Shown: piece after piece, positions 1 through 5,121 of the stretch
How the letters are laid out: each line of letters starts with the position of its first letter
Position numbering within the stretch: the stretch's first letter is position 1
Origin: Candidatus Bathyarchaeota archaeon
Lineage (GTDB): Archaea > Thermoproteota > Bathyarchaeia > TCS64
Length of the DNA: 6,649 nucleotides
Reading direction: 5' to 3'
Assembly: GCA_030691555.1 (NCBI GenBank)
Contig: JAUYEB010000233.1
Location: forward strand, 1 to 6,649
Position numbers and translations under genes: made by a program
The notes under the pieces: generated by a model
What the model saw: only the letters and a program-made list of their open reading frames with translations
Told to the model about the DNA's origin: nothing
Database searches by the model: none

Positions 1-217
1 GCGCCGAGCTGCTCACCCAGTTCATCAGGGACCAGACGTGGGTGACAAGCTCCCCGACGCTCATCGTGTCCTCCGCCGGCCGGAACTCGTAGTCCTCGGC
101 CCTCAGCCCCTCCGTCGCCCAGTAGAAGCGGAACCCGAGGCCGTCCAGCATACGCGCCAGGACCGCAGTGCCCGATAGGTGGTCGGGGTAATCCGGTATA
201 CGGTAGTATTCATCCAA
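1..217 (-). CDS. DinB-like protein, N-terminal 72 codons (cut by window edge)
   Basis: This frame is open from position 217 to the left edge and reads MDEYYRIPDY at its N-terminus. The segment FRPAEDTMSVGELVTH (residues 45-60) followed by VWSLMNWV resembles the DinB/YfiT four-helix-bundle family, in which proteins often carry a F-x-P-x-x-x-T-M-S-x-G-E-L-x-x-H stretch and the histidine (here H60) is a metal ligand. Known members include thiol transferases and many uncharacterised proteins, so no reaction can be assigned. The only start is TTG at 217: an in-frame TAA lies seven codons upstream and no ATG or GTG falls between. GAGG (228-231) is a possible Shine-Dalgarno 10 nt upstream of it. A competing ATG at 213 reads an unlikely arginine- and tryptophan-rich frame. 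It lies 51 nt after the M20 gene on the same strand, so it may be co-transcribed or use its own promoter. The C-terminal part lies outside the window. Confidence 0.62.
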   Translation of the reverse strand, partial: MDEYYRIPDYPDHLSGTAVLARMLDGLGFRFYWATEGLRAEDYEFRPAEDTMSVGELVTHVWSLMNWVSSSA

Positions 218-252
218 CTCGATCTCGCCTCGAAATTATCTTCTTGCCCCGC

Positions 253-264
253 TCTAAAAAATGA
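253..264 (-). terminator. Oligo-T signal after the M20 gene
   Basis: On the minus strand the sequence reads TCATTTTTTAGA, starting 5 nt after the TAA stop of the M20 gene. Archaeal termination commonly occurs at short oligo-T tracts without a stem, and no hairpin is visible here. A near-identical motif follows the aminotransferase (5091-5102). It could alternatively act as a weak TATA element for the DinB-like gene, whose start is about 36 nt further on. Confidence 0.4.
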
Positions 265-268
265 CTCT

Positions 269-1525
269 TTACCCGGGCTGGTTACACCAGCGGAGTATGG
301 CGAGGGCGTAGGTCTTCGCCGCCTTCTCAAGGCTCTCGACGCCGACGGACTCGTTTGCGGAGTGTGCCTCACGCAGCTCCCCGGGGCCGAATATCATCGT
401 CGGCGTGGAGCCGAGGTTGACGAGCAGGCGCATGTCGCTGCTGTACGTCTTCCCCTCGACGCGTGGGAGGGCGCCGGACACGACCCTGTACGCCGTCTTC
501 ACGGTCTCCATTATCTGGTGGTCGGCGGGTATCTTCGCCGGGTCGAAGCGGTAGCCGTTCCAGTCGACCCTCGGCTGGTGCGTCTTGAGCCAGGGGTCGG
601 CGTCCGCCGCCCTCTTCACGGCGGATTCCAGCTGCTTCTTGACCAGATCGCAGGTCTCGTCGGTGTGGACGCCGACGCGCCCCTCGAAGTAGAGGTTCTC
701 GGGGACCGTGCCCGGCCACTCGCCGCCCACTATCTTGCCGATGCTGAGGGGGGAGGGTACGTCGTAACCCGCGTAGAGGGGGTCCTTTATGCGGGCGTTC
801 CTCTCCGCCTCCAGCCTCTTCAGTGCCTCGTAGAGGGGTAGGAACTTGTCTATGGCGCTCACGCCGTCCGTGCGCAGGCTCGCGTGCGCCGCCTTGCCCT
901 GGACTGTTACCCTGAAGGCCATGACGCCCGCGTGGGCGGGGACCGCGCTCAGCTCGCTCGGCTCGGGCACGATCGCGGCGTCGGCCCTGTAGCCCCGGAG
1001 GACCGCGTCGAGGGCTCCGACGCCACCGTCCTCCTCGCCGATGACGGTCTCAAGCATCACCTTCCCCTTGAGGGGGGTGCCCGAGTCGACGATGGCCTTC
1101 ATGGCGTAGAGGGCGGCGACTATTCCCCCCTTCATGTCGGATGAGCCACGCCCGTAGACCCTGCCCTCGGAGAGAGTTCCCTTAAACGGCGGGTATCTCC
1201 ACTTGGACTCGTCGCCGGGGGAGACGACGTCTATGTGCCCGTTGACCATCAGGCTCCTCCCCTTGCCCTCGCCGTAGCTGCCGACGACGCCGATGCCCTC
1301 GCTGCGTGGTATGGGCATGCTGAAGGCTGGGTGGCCCCTGATCTTCTCGAAGTCGACGTCCCACGTCTCGACGGCGAGGCCGAGCGCCCTCATCTTCGCC
1401 GCGATGTTCCTCTGTACGGCGGACTCCTGCCCGCCCACGCTGGGGAAAGATATCAACTCACACAGGTACTCGACGAGGCCGTCGACGTCTACCGCGTCTA
1501 AGACCCGTCGCTCAGAGTCCCTCAT
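269..1525 (-). CDS. M20 family metallo-amidohydrolase (ArgE/DapE-like deacylase)
   Basis: A full-length 418-residue M20 enzyme, the usual size for the ArgE/DapE/YodQ group of zinc amidohydrolases that remove acyl groups from amino-group nitrogen in the cytoplasm. The metal site is intact: NGHIDVV gives H97 and D99, GRGSSDMKGG gives bridging D130, IGEEDGG gives catalytic base E164 and metal ligand E165, VPEP gives E188, and AHSANE near the C-terminus gives H388. The lid/dimerisation domain (about 200-315) carries GKAAHAS with H214, which in this family reaches into the partner's active site. The IGKIVGGEWPGTVPE segment (262-276) is typical of the ArgE/DapE-family deacylases. The ATG at 1525 has only a weak GAAGAG-like upstream site. 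No arginine or lysine biosynthesis gene lies nearby, so the substrate (acetylornithine, succinyl-diaminopimelate, an N-acyl amino acid or a formyl-pyrimidine) is open. The family is certain, the substrate is not. Confidence 0.93.
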   Translation of the reverse strand: MRDSERRVLDAVDVDGLVEYLCELISFPSVGGQESAVQRNIAAKMRALGLAVETWDVDFEKIRGHPAFSMPIPRSEGIGVVGSYGEGKGRSLMVNGHIDVVSPGDESKWRYPPFKGTLSEGRVYGRGSSDMKGGIVAALYAMKAIVDSGTPLKGKVMLETVIGEEDGGVGALDAVLRGYRADAAIVPEPSELSAVPAHAGVMAFRVTVQGKAAHASLRTDGVSAIDKFLPLYEALKRLEAERNARIKDPLYAGYDVPSPLSIGKIVGGEWPGTVPENLYFEGRVGVHTDETCDLVKKQLESAVKRAADADPWLKTHQPRVDWNGYRFDPAKIPADHQIMETVKTAYRVVSGALPRVEGKTYSSDMRLLVNLGSTPTMIFGPGELREAHSANESVGVESLEKAAKTYALAILRWCNQPG

Positions 1526-1571
1526 ACTCTTCAGGGAAGAAAACGCGGCGTGAGAATTAGAGCGTTACCTC

Positions 1572-1577
1572 AATAAA
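1572..1577 (-). promoter_or_regulatory. Possible TATA box for the M20 gene
   Basis: Read on the minus strand this is TTTATT within GGGTTTATTGAGG. An initiation site about 26 nt downstream would fall near 1549, giving a leader of about 24 nt before the ATG at 1525. It lies next to the repeated elements in front of the divergent antitoxin gene, so the two directions could interfere with each other. Confidence 0.3.
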
Positions 1578-1582
1578 CCCAT

Positions 1583-1626
1583 AGTAGTACTTTAAGAATG
1601 AGTAGTACTTACATTATTAAGTAGTA
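1583..1626 (+). repeat. Three AGTAGTA repeats upstream of vapB, probable operator array
   Basis: AGTAGTACTT occurs perfectly at 1583-1592 and 1601-1610. A shortened copy, AGTAGTA followed by AC, starts at 1620. The starts are 18 and 19 bp apart, just under two helical turns. Each full copy contains the palindrome AGTACT (1586-1591 and 1604-1609), suited to a dimeric DNA-binding protein. The array ends just before the antitoxin start codon and overlaps the likely TATA element (TTTAAG, 1591-1596). VapB proteins of the AbrB fold usually bind operators over their own promoter, so autoregulation by VapB or the VapBC complex is the simplest reading. The function is inferred. Confidence 0.5.
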
Positions 1627-1629
1627 ACG

Positions 1630-1866
1630 GTGGGTGTCGTGACCCAGTACCGAATGACTCGCAAGGGGCAGGTAACAATCCCCCTCGAAATCAGGGAGAA
1701 ACTAGGCCTAGCTGAGGGCTCCGAAGTCGATTTCGAGCTCGAGGGTGAATACGCCAAGATACGCAAGGCGCCATCCGTCTTCGACCTCGCCGGGTCGGGT
1801 TCAACGGAGGCGACCGTCGAGGAAATGAATCGGCTTCTGGAGAAGTTGAGGTCTCAGGATGGCTGA
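1630..1866 (+). CDS. vapB: AbrB/MazE-fold antitoxin of a VapBC pair
   Basis: A 78-residue protein with a swapped-hairpin AbrB/SpoVT DNA-binding domain at residues 8-47: MTRKGQVTIPLEIREKLGL is the classic motif, followed by GSEVDFELEGEYAKI strands. Residues 48-78 form a linker and an acidic helix (EEMNRLLEKLR), the expected toxin-binding tail. It should bind its own promoter as a dimer and neutralise the VapC made from the overlapping gene downstream. The first start is GTG at 1630. GTG at 1639 is a good alternative, because GGTG at 1629-1632 would then be a Shine-Dalgarno with 6 nt spacing and only three residues would be lost. Arginine codons here include CGA, CGC and CGG, unlike the AGG-rich ribosomal genes in the window, which hints at acquisition. 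The family assignment is firm, but the exact start is not. Confidence 0.88.
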   Translation: MGVVTQYRMTRKGQVTIPLEIREKLGLAEGSEVDFELEGEYAKIRKAPSVFDLAGSGSTEATVEEMNRLLEKLRSQDG

Positions 1867-2251
1867 CGCAGCGGTCTTTGACACCCGATTCCTAGTGGCT
1901 TTATTCTATTCCCCCAGCCCTGATGTAGCAAGGCGACTAAAGCGAGAGTACGTCCGCGCGAGGCATAGGCTCGTCTCTGTGGTGACGCTCCACGAGTTCT
2001 ACAGGCTAACGCTTGAGAATAAAGGACGTGACGTTGCGAGACTTCGTAACCAGGCTATCCTCCGAGATTTTACGCCGGTGGATGTGGACGCCGACCTCGC
2101 CGTCAGGGGGGCCGAGCTGAGACACGGCCACGGCTTCTCGCTAGCCGACTCCATCATCGCCGCGACAGCGATCCGCGAGGGGTGCCCGATCGTCTCCGAC
2201 GATCCCCACTTCGGCGAAATCGAGGGCCTGAAGACCCGCTGGATAAGCTAG
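1859..2251 (+). CDS. vapC: VapC-type PIN-domain ribonuclease toxin
   Basis: A 130-residue single PIN domain, the normal size for VapC toxins, which are Mg/Mn-dependent endoribonucleases that typically cut tRNA or rRNA. The acidic site is complete: D8 in AVFDTRFLVALF, E46 in TLHEFYRL, D97 in SLADSIIAATA, and D114/D115 in IVSDDPHF. The fold ends in the usual short strand (LKTRWIS). The ATG at 1859 overlaps the antitoxin's last 8 bases, and TGAGGT at 1847-1852 gives a strong Shine-Dalgarno 6 nt upstream, so the two proteins are likely translationally coupled. Arginine codons include several CGA and CGT (for example residues 10, 25 and 57), unlike flanking genes. It is intact, so the toxin should be active and held in check by VapB. 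Its RNA target cannot be read from the sequence. Confidence 0.92.
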   Translation: MADAAVFDTRFLVALFYSPSPDVARRLKREYVRARHRLVSVVTLHEFYRLTLENKGRDVARLRNQAILRDFTPVDVDADLAVRGAELRHGHGFSLADSIIAATAIREGCPIVSDDPHFGEIEGLKTRWIS

Positions 2252-2261
2252 CCCCCGAAGC

Positions 2262-2269
2262 GTTAAACC
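2262..2269 (+). promoter_or_regulatory. Possible TATA box for the dehydrogenase gene
   Basis: CGTTAAAC lies about 35 nt before the ATG at 2301. Initiation 26 nt downstream would fall near 2292, giving a very short leader that contains at most a weak GTGA (2293-2296). The 49-nt gap after vapC is enough for a separate promoter, so this gene probably does not depend on the vapBC transcript. Confidence 0.3.
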
Positions 2270-2300
2270 TCCCCTAAGCTACCTTCCCAGCAGTGAAACC

Positions 2301-3335
2301 ATGCGCGCAGTCGTGAAGAGCAAGCCCGCCCCCGGCGTCGAGTTCGCCGAGGTCCCAAAGCCCAAAATCGCCCCCGATGAGGTCCTCATCGAGGTGAAGG
2401 CGGCTGCCATCTGTGGCAGCGACCTCGGCATCTACGACTACACGCCCGCATACTCGAAGATGAGGCTCCCAGTCGTGATGGGACACGAGTTCTCGGGGAG
2501 GATCGTGGAGGCGGGACCACAGGTGAAGGGCTACGCCGTCGGCGACAGGGTCCTCGCCGAGTCCGTCAAGGCATGCGGCGCCTGCGCCTACTGCCGCTCG
2601 GGGCAGGAGAACCTCTGCGACGCCTCCACACTCTTCGGCATACACGTCGACGGCGGCATGGCCGAGTACATCGCAGTCCCCTACAAGCTCCTCCACCGCC
2701 TACCCGAGGAGCTGAGCTACGAGGCCGGAGCCCTCATAGAGCCGCTGAGCAACGCCCTCCACTTCGTCAAGGACTGCACCCCCATAAGGCTCGGCGACCT
2801 CGCCGTCGTCCAGGGCTGCGGCCCCATCGGCCTATTCAGCGCCCAGCTCTTCCGCCTCGCGGGCGCCGAGGTCATGGTCACCGGCGTCAACGTCGATACC
2901 GAGCGCTTCAAGATAGCCGAGGGGCTCGGGTTTGAGACGGTGAACGTCGAGAGGGAGGACCTAGCCAAGATCGTCACCGAGAGGACGGGGGGCCGCGGAG
3001 CCGACATCGCCTTCGTCGCCACCGGCGCGCCCCCCGCCGTCGCCCAGGCCACACAGATAGTGAAGAAACGCGGCAGGGTCACCGTCATAGGCATCTTCGG
3101 GAGGCCCGTCGAGGTCCCCATGACCCAGGTCGTCCGCAGGGAGATAACCCTCAGCGGCGCCTACGACGCCAAGCCGGAGAACTTCGACCAGTCCATCAGT
3201 TTGGCGAGGAGCGGCGCGGTCAAAGTCGAGACTCTCATAACCCACAGGCTCCCCCTCGAGAAGGCGAGCGAGGCATTTGAGGCCGCGAAGAGCCGCGTCG
3301 GCTGCAAGGTCGTCTTCATCCCCCAGCTCCGCTAA
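2301..3335 (+). CDS. Zinc-dependent medium-chain alcohol/polyol dehydrogenase
   Basis: A complete 344-residue medium-chain dehydrogenase/reductase of the threonine dehydrogenase/sorbitol dehydrogenase type, which oxidises a secondary alcohol with NAD(P)+. The N-terminal GroES-like domain holds the catalytic zinc ligands C38 (ICGSD), H62-E63 (MGHEF) and E147 (LIEPL). The structural zinc loop carries all four cysteines: C92, C95, C98 and C106. The Rossmann domain starts at about 167 with QGCGPIGL (171-178), and TGGRGADIAFVATG (229-242) follows. At the end of the second strand (GVNVDTERF) asparagine 197 sits where many NAD-dependent relatives have aspartate, with D199 close by, so cofactor preference is uncertain. 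The ATG has no strong Shine-Dalgarno and may be nearly leaderless. No neighbouring gene points to a pathway. The family is certain; threonine, polyol or another alcohol are all possible substrates. Confidence 0.93.
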   Translation: MRAVVKSKPAPGVEFAEVPKPKIAPDEVLIEVKAAAICGSDLGIYDYTPAYSKMRLPVVMGHEFSGRIVEAGPQVKGYAVGDRVLAESVKACGACAYCRSGQENLCDASTLFGIHVDGGMAEYIAVPYKLLHRLPEELSYEAGALIEPLSNALHFVKDCTPIRLGDLAVVQGCGPIGLFSAQLFRLAGAEVMVTGVNVDTERFKIAEGLGFETVNVEREDLAKIVTERTGGRGADIAFVATGAPPAVAQATQIVKKRGRVTVIGIFGRPVEVPMTQVVRREITLSGAYDAKPENFDQSISLARSGAVKVETLITHRLPLEKASEAFEAAKSRVGCKVVFIPQLR

Positions 3336-3388
3336 ACGGCTGTCGTCATTCCGATCCCAACCACATACGTGAGCCCTCGCGTCAACCG

Positions 3389-3396
3389 CTATATAG
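3389..3396 (+). promoter_or_regulatory. TATA box for the small protein gene
   Basis: CTATATAG is a good archaeal TATA element. Initiation about 26 nt downstream (near 3419) would give a leader of about 40 nt before the ATG at 3461. A second TATA-like palindrome, TCTATAGA (3421-3428), follows. AGTCTA (3395-3400) and TAGACT (3425-3430) form an inverted pair around the expected start point, which could be regulatory or chance. Confidence 0.5.
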
Positions 3397-3460
3397 TCTA
3401 CGTTTTCTACGTCGCCAAACTCTATAGACTCACACGCCCACATCAAACCAGGTGGATGAC

Positions 3461-3700
3461 ATGGAAGCGGCGGCGGCCTCGAGTGAGAGCCAGGCGAGCA
3501 GCTACAGGCTCAAGTTCCGCAGGGAGGAGTTCCTCCAACTCATCGAGACGGCGAAGCCACGCATCGTCTACAGGCGGGGGAAGAACCACATCTTCGCCTT
3601 CGACGGCTTCATAATGTACAGCCAGGAGTGCCAAGACGAGGACATCAGGGCCAAGATCATCGACTCCATCGAGTTCAGCAACTACTCCTGGGCCACCTAG
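3461..3700 (+). CDS. Small protein of unknown function, 79 residues
   Basis: Not recognised. The ATG at 3461 is preferred over GTG at 3452 because AGGTGG (3450-3455) then sits as a strong Shine-Dalgarno 5 nt upstream; the GTG would lie inside that site. The first 14 residues are low-complexity Ala/Ser/Glu. A folded part follows: a basic amphipathic helix (RLKFRREEFLQLIETA, 16-31), two or three strands rich in aromatics (RIVYRRG, HIFAFDGFIMYS), an acidic helix (QDEDIRAKIIDSIEF, 58-72) and an aromatic tail (SNYSW). There is one cysteine (C57), no CxxC zinc pair, no signal peptide and no membrane segment, so it is probably cytoplasmic. Its own TATA box, its ribosome binding site and codon use like the neighbours support a real gene. 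It lies just before the ribosomal operon, which has a separate promoter. Confidence 0.72.
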   Translation: MEAAAASSESQASSYRLKFRREEFLQLIETAKPRIVYRRGKNHIFAFDGFIMYSQECQDEDIRAKIIDSIEFSNYSWAT

Positions 3701-3767
3701 CCCCCCTTCTGTCCCACATATCCGCGACCATCACCGCCCAGACGCGAGCATCAACACTTGGAAAACC

Positions 3768-3777
3768 TTTATAATAT
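3768..3777 (+). promoter_or_regulatory. TATA box of the uL13-uS9-eL13 operon
   Basis: TTTATAATAT, preceded by a purine-rich GGAAAA tract (3760-3765) that fits a BRE, is the strongest archaeal promoter signature in the window. Initiation about 26 nt downstream would be near 3798, leaving a leader of about 40 nt before the uL13 ATG. The upstream gap from 3701 contains nothing else recognisable apart from a short C/T-rich run after the stop of the small protein. Confidence 0.72.
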
Positions 3778-3801
3778 CAGACGCGATGTAGGCAGGGTGC
3801 A

Positions 3802-3814
3802 TCAGGCATCCTGA
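3802..3814 (+). promoter_or_regulatory. Small hairpin in the ribosomal operon leader
   Basis: TCAGG-CAT-CCTGA is a perfect 5-bp stem with a 3-nt loop, falling at or just after the predicted 5' end of the ribosomal transcript. It could stabilise the leader or serve as a binding site for autogenous control by an operon product, as happens in other ribosomal operons. With so short a stem, chance cannot be excluded. Confidence 0.3.
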
Positions 3815-3838
3815 GCCGATGAATAGGTTGAACAAGCG

Positions 3839-4276
3839 ATGGGCACGAGGACAGTCATAGACGCCGACGGCCTCATACTGGGGAGGATGGCGAGCATCCT
3901 GGCCAAGAGGCTCCTGACCGGCGAAACAATAGAGCTAGTGAACGCGCAGAACGTAGTCATATCCGGCAGCAGAAATAAGCTGATCGATGAGTGGAAGGAG
4001 TTCATCAAGGTCGGCGGCTTCGGCAAGGGCCCCATCCACCACAGGAGGCCCCACGAGATCGTCCGCAGGACCGTCCGCGGGATGCTCCCCTACAGGATAC
4101 CGAAGGGCGAGGCCGCCTACAAGAGGCTGCACGTCCACATCGGCGTCCCAGACGAGTTCGAGAAGGCGGAGAAAGAGAAGATGCCCGAGTGCCACAGCAG
4201 CAACCTCAACCACAGGTTCGTGACGGTCGGCGAACTAGCCGAGAGCATCGGCTGGAACAAGATGGGAGTAGAGTAA
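3839..4276 (+). CDS. rpl13: Large-subunit ribosomal protein uL13
   Basis: A 145-residue archaeal uL13, a protein of the 50S subunit. The N-terminal TVIDADGLILGRMAS (5-19) and the VNAQNVVISG strand (34-43) are conserved. The archaeal/eukaryotic hallmark HHRRPHEIVRRTVRGMLP (67-84) is followed by the family signature YRIPKGEAAYKRLHVHIGVP (85-104). It lacks the long C-terminal extension of eukaryotic homologues. It is the first gene of the operon, starting with ATG at 3839; AGGT (3825-3828) is a weak Shine-Dalgarno 10 nt upstream. Its stop is separated by a single base from the start of uS9, the conserved archaeal order. A 13-codon overlapping frame begins in the leader at 3819. Nothing is missing or unusual in the protein. 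Confidence 0.97.
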   Translation: MGTRTVIDADGLILGRMASILAKRLLTGETIELVNAQNVVISGSRNKLIDEWKEFIKVGGFGKGPIHHRRPHEIVRRTVRGMLPYRIPKGEAAYKRLHVHIGVPDEFEKAEKEKMPECHSSNLNHRFVTVGELAESIGWNKMGVE

Positions 4277-4277
4277 A

Positions 4278-4694
4278 TTGTCAGCACCACCGAAGAAGAA
4301 GCCGGTCCTATCCACGGGTAAGCGGAAGACCGCCAAGGCCCGCGTCGCCGTCACCGAGGGGAAGGGCAGGGTCAGGATCAACAACATACCAATCCACCTC
4401 CACCAGCCGATCATGGCCAGGGAGATGATCCTGGAGCCCATACTCATCGCCGGCGACGTGGCGTCGAAGGTCGACGTAAGCATCGAGGTCGCGGGCGGGG
4501 GCCCGCTCGGTCAGGCGGAGGCCGCGCGGATGGGCCTCGCGCAGGGGCTCGTAAAGTACACGAAGAGCAAGAGGCTCAAGAGCACGTTCATGGAGCACGA
4601 CCGCACGATGCTCAGCGGCGACGCCCGCAGGAAGGAGCCGAAGAAGTTCGGCGGCCCAGGCGCCCGCAGGCGGAAGCAGAAGAGCTACAGGTGA
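4278..4694 (+). CDS. rps9: Small-subunit ribosomal protein uS9
   Basis: A 138-residue archaeal uS9, a protein of the 30S head. It has the expected TGKRKTAKARV (13-23) start, NNIPIHLHQP (35-44), the family signature GGGPLGQAEAARMGLAQGLV (73-92) and the basic tail ending KSYR, whose last residues in known ribosomes reach the P-site tRNA. The start is TTG at 4278: an in-frame TAG lies at 4269-4271 with no ATG or GTG after it before the conserved region, and GGGAG (4264-4268) serves as a Shine-Dalgarno 9 nt upstream. One base separates it from the uL13 stop, implying translational coupling. A TTG start on so highly expressed a gene is slightly unusual. Its stop overlaps the Shine-Dalgarno of the next gene. 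Confidence 0.97.
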   Translation: MSAPPKKKPVLSTGKRKTAKARVAVTEGKGRVRINNIPIHLHQPIMAREMILEPILIAGDVASKVDVSIEVAGGGPLGQAEAARMGLAQGLVKYTKSKRLKSTFMEHDRTMLSGDARRKEPKKFGGPGARRRKQKSYR

Positions 4695-4699
4695 CCCAG

Positions 4700-5023
4700 A
4701 TGTCCCGCTTCATATCACCGATGGTCTTCCGAACCTCCGACGCCCGGGAGGGGCGAGGCTTCAGCGTCGCCGAGGTACAGGCAGCCGGCCTGAACCCGGG
4801 CGAGGCACAGATCCTCGGCATCCCGGTGGACCTCCGCAGGAAGTCGACACACGAGGAGAACGTCGAGATCCTCAAGGAGTACATAAAGTCCGCCAAGGAG
4901 AACGAGATCAAGGTCCCGAAGCCCAAGCAGACCAACAAGGGCCAGAGGGGAAGGGCCGCCCGCAGCGTCACGAAGGCGGGCCAGAAGAGCAGGGGCCTCG
5001 TCAGAAGCATCCGCAGGAACTAG
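4700..5023 (+). CDS. rpl13e: Large-subunit ribosomal protein eL13 (L13e)
   Basis: A 107-residue protein matching the core of eukaryotic eL13: REGRGFSVAEVQAAGLNP (16-33) parallels the human AGRGFSLEELRVAGIH stretch, and ILGIPVDLRRKST then NVEILKEYIKSAK parallels the human segment TIGISVDPRRRNKST followed by QRLKEYRSKL. The tail (78-107) is strongly basic with the repeated R-G pattern RGRAARS and KSRGLVR, suited to rRNA contact. ATG at 4700 is preferred over GTG at 4691, because AGGTGA (4689-4694), which overlaps the uS9 stop, is then a near-perfect Shine-Dalgarno 5 nt upstream. eL13 is not related to uL13 despite the number. It is found in only part of the archaea, mainly TACK lineages, and is absent from bacteria, so it is the best taxonomic marker here. 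It is the last gene of the operon. Confidence 0.92.
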   Translation: MSRFISPMVFRTSDAREGRGFSVAEVQAAGLNPGEAQILGIPVDLRRKSTHEENVEILKEYIKSAKENEIKVPKPKQTNKGQRGRAARSVTKAGQKSRGLVRSIRRN

Positions 5024-5037
5024 CCCCTTTACTTTCT
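5024..5037 (+). terminator. Pyrimidine-rich terminator of the ribosomal operon
   Basis: Immediately after the eL13 TAG comes a C/T-rich run, CCCCTTTACTTTCT, resembling the T-rich tracts at which archaeal polymerase stops. A TTTCTA/TAGAAA inverted pair (5033-5038 and 5050-5055) overlaps its end. The next gene is convergent, so transcription is expected to end in this 98-nt gap. Confidence 0.45.
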
Positions 5038-5068
5038 AAAACGATATTCTAGAAATTAAACAACCTGC

Positions 5069-5082
5069 CTAGTGTCGACTAG
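5069..5082. terminator. Hairpin between convergent genes
   Basis: CTAGT-GTCG-ACTAG is a perfect 5-bp inverted repeat with a 4-nt loop. It is flanked by CAA (5061-5063) and TTG (5083-5085), which could extend the stem past a bulge. Sitting between two converging genes it would fold in either transcript and may mark the 3' ends. No T-run follows directly on the plus strand, so it is not a bacterial-type terminator. Confidence 0.3.
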
Positions 5083-5090
5083 TTGAAGGA

Positions 5091-5102
5091 TCTGAAAAAT
5101 GA
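5091..5102 (-). terminator. Oligo-T signal after the aminotransferase gene
   Basis: On the minus strand this reads TCATTTTTCAGA, 20 nt beyond the aminotransferase stop. It differs at one position from the TCATTTTTTAGA that follows the M20 gene (253-264). Both fit the oligo-T type of archaeal terminator. Confidence 0.4.
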
Positions 5103-5121
5103 ATAGAGCCTATCGGCGGCC

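Noticed and set aside
179..841. A 220-codon plus-strand open frame opposite the M20 gene
   Set aside because: It is the complement of an intact M20 enzyme with all metal ligands, and its own composition is low-complexity and motif-free.
3398..3412. Direct repeat TCTACGT at 3398-3404 and 3406-3412
   Set aside because: Two short copies in an AT-rich gap with no third copy and no clear relation to the promoter; chance is likely.
2961..3446. A 161-codon minus-strand frame over the 3' end of the dehydrogenase and the following gap
   Set aside because: Most of it is antisense to the dehydrogenase, with no ribosome binding site or family motif. The gap itself carries plus-strand promoter signals.
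4491..4506. GCGGGC/GCCCGC inverted repeat with a GGGG loop
   Set aside because: It lies inside uS9 and encodes the conserved AGGGPLG segment, so the symmetry is explained by the protein signature and GC-rich codons.
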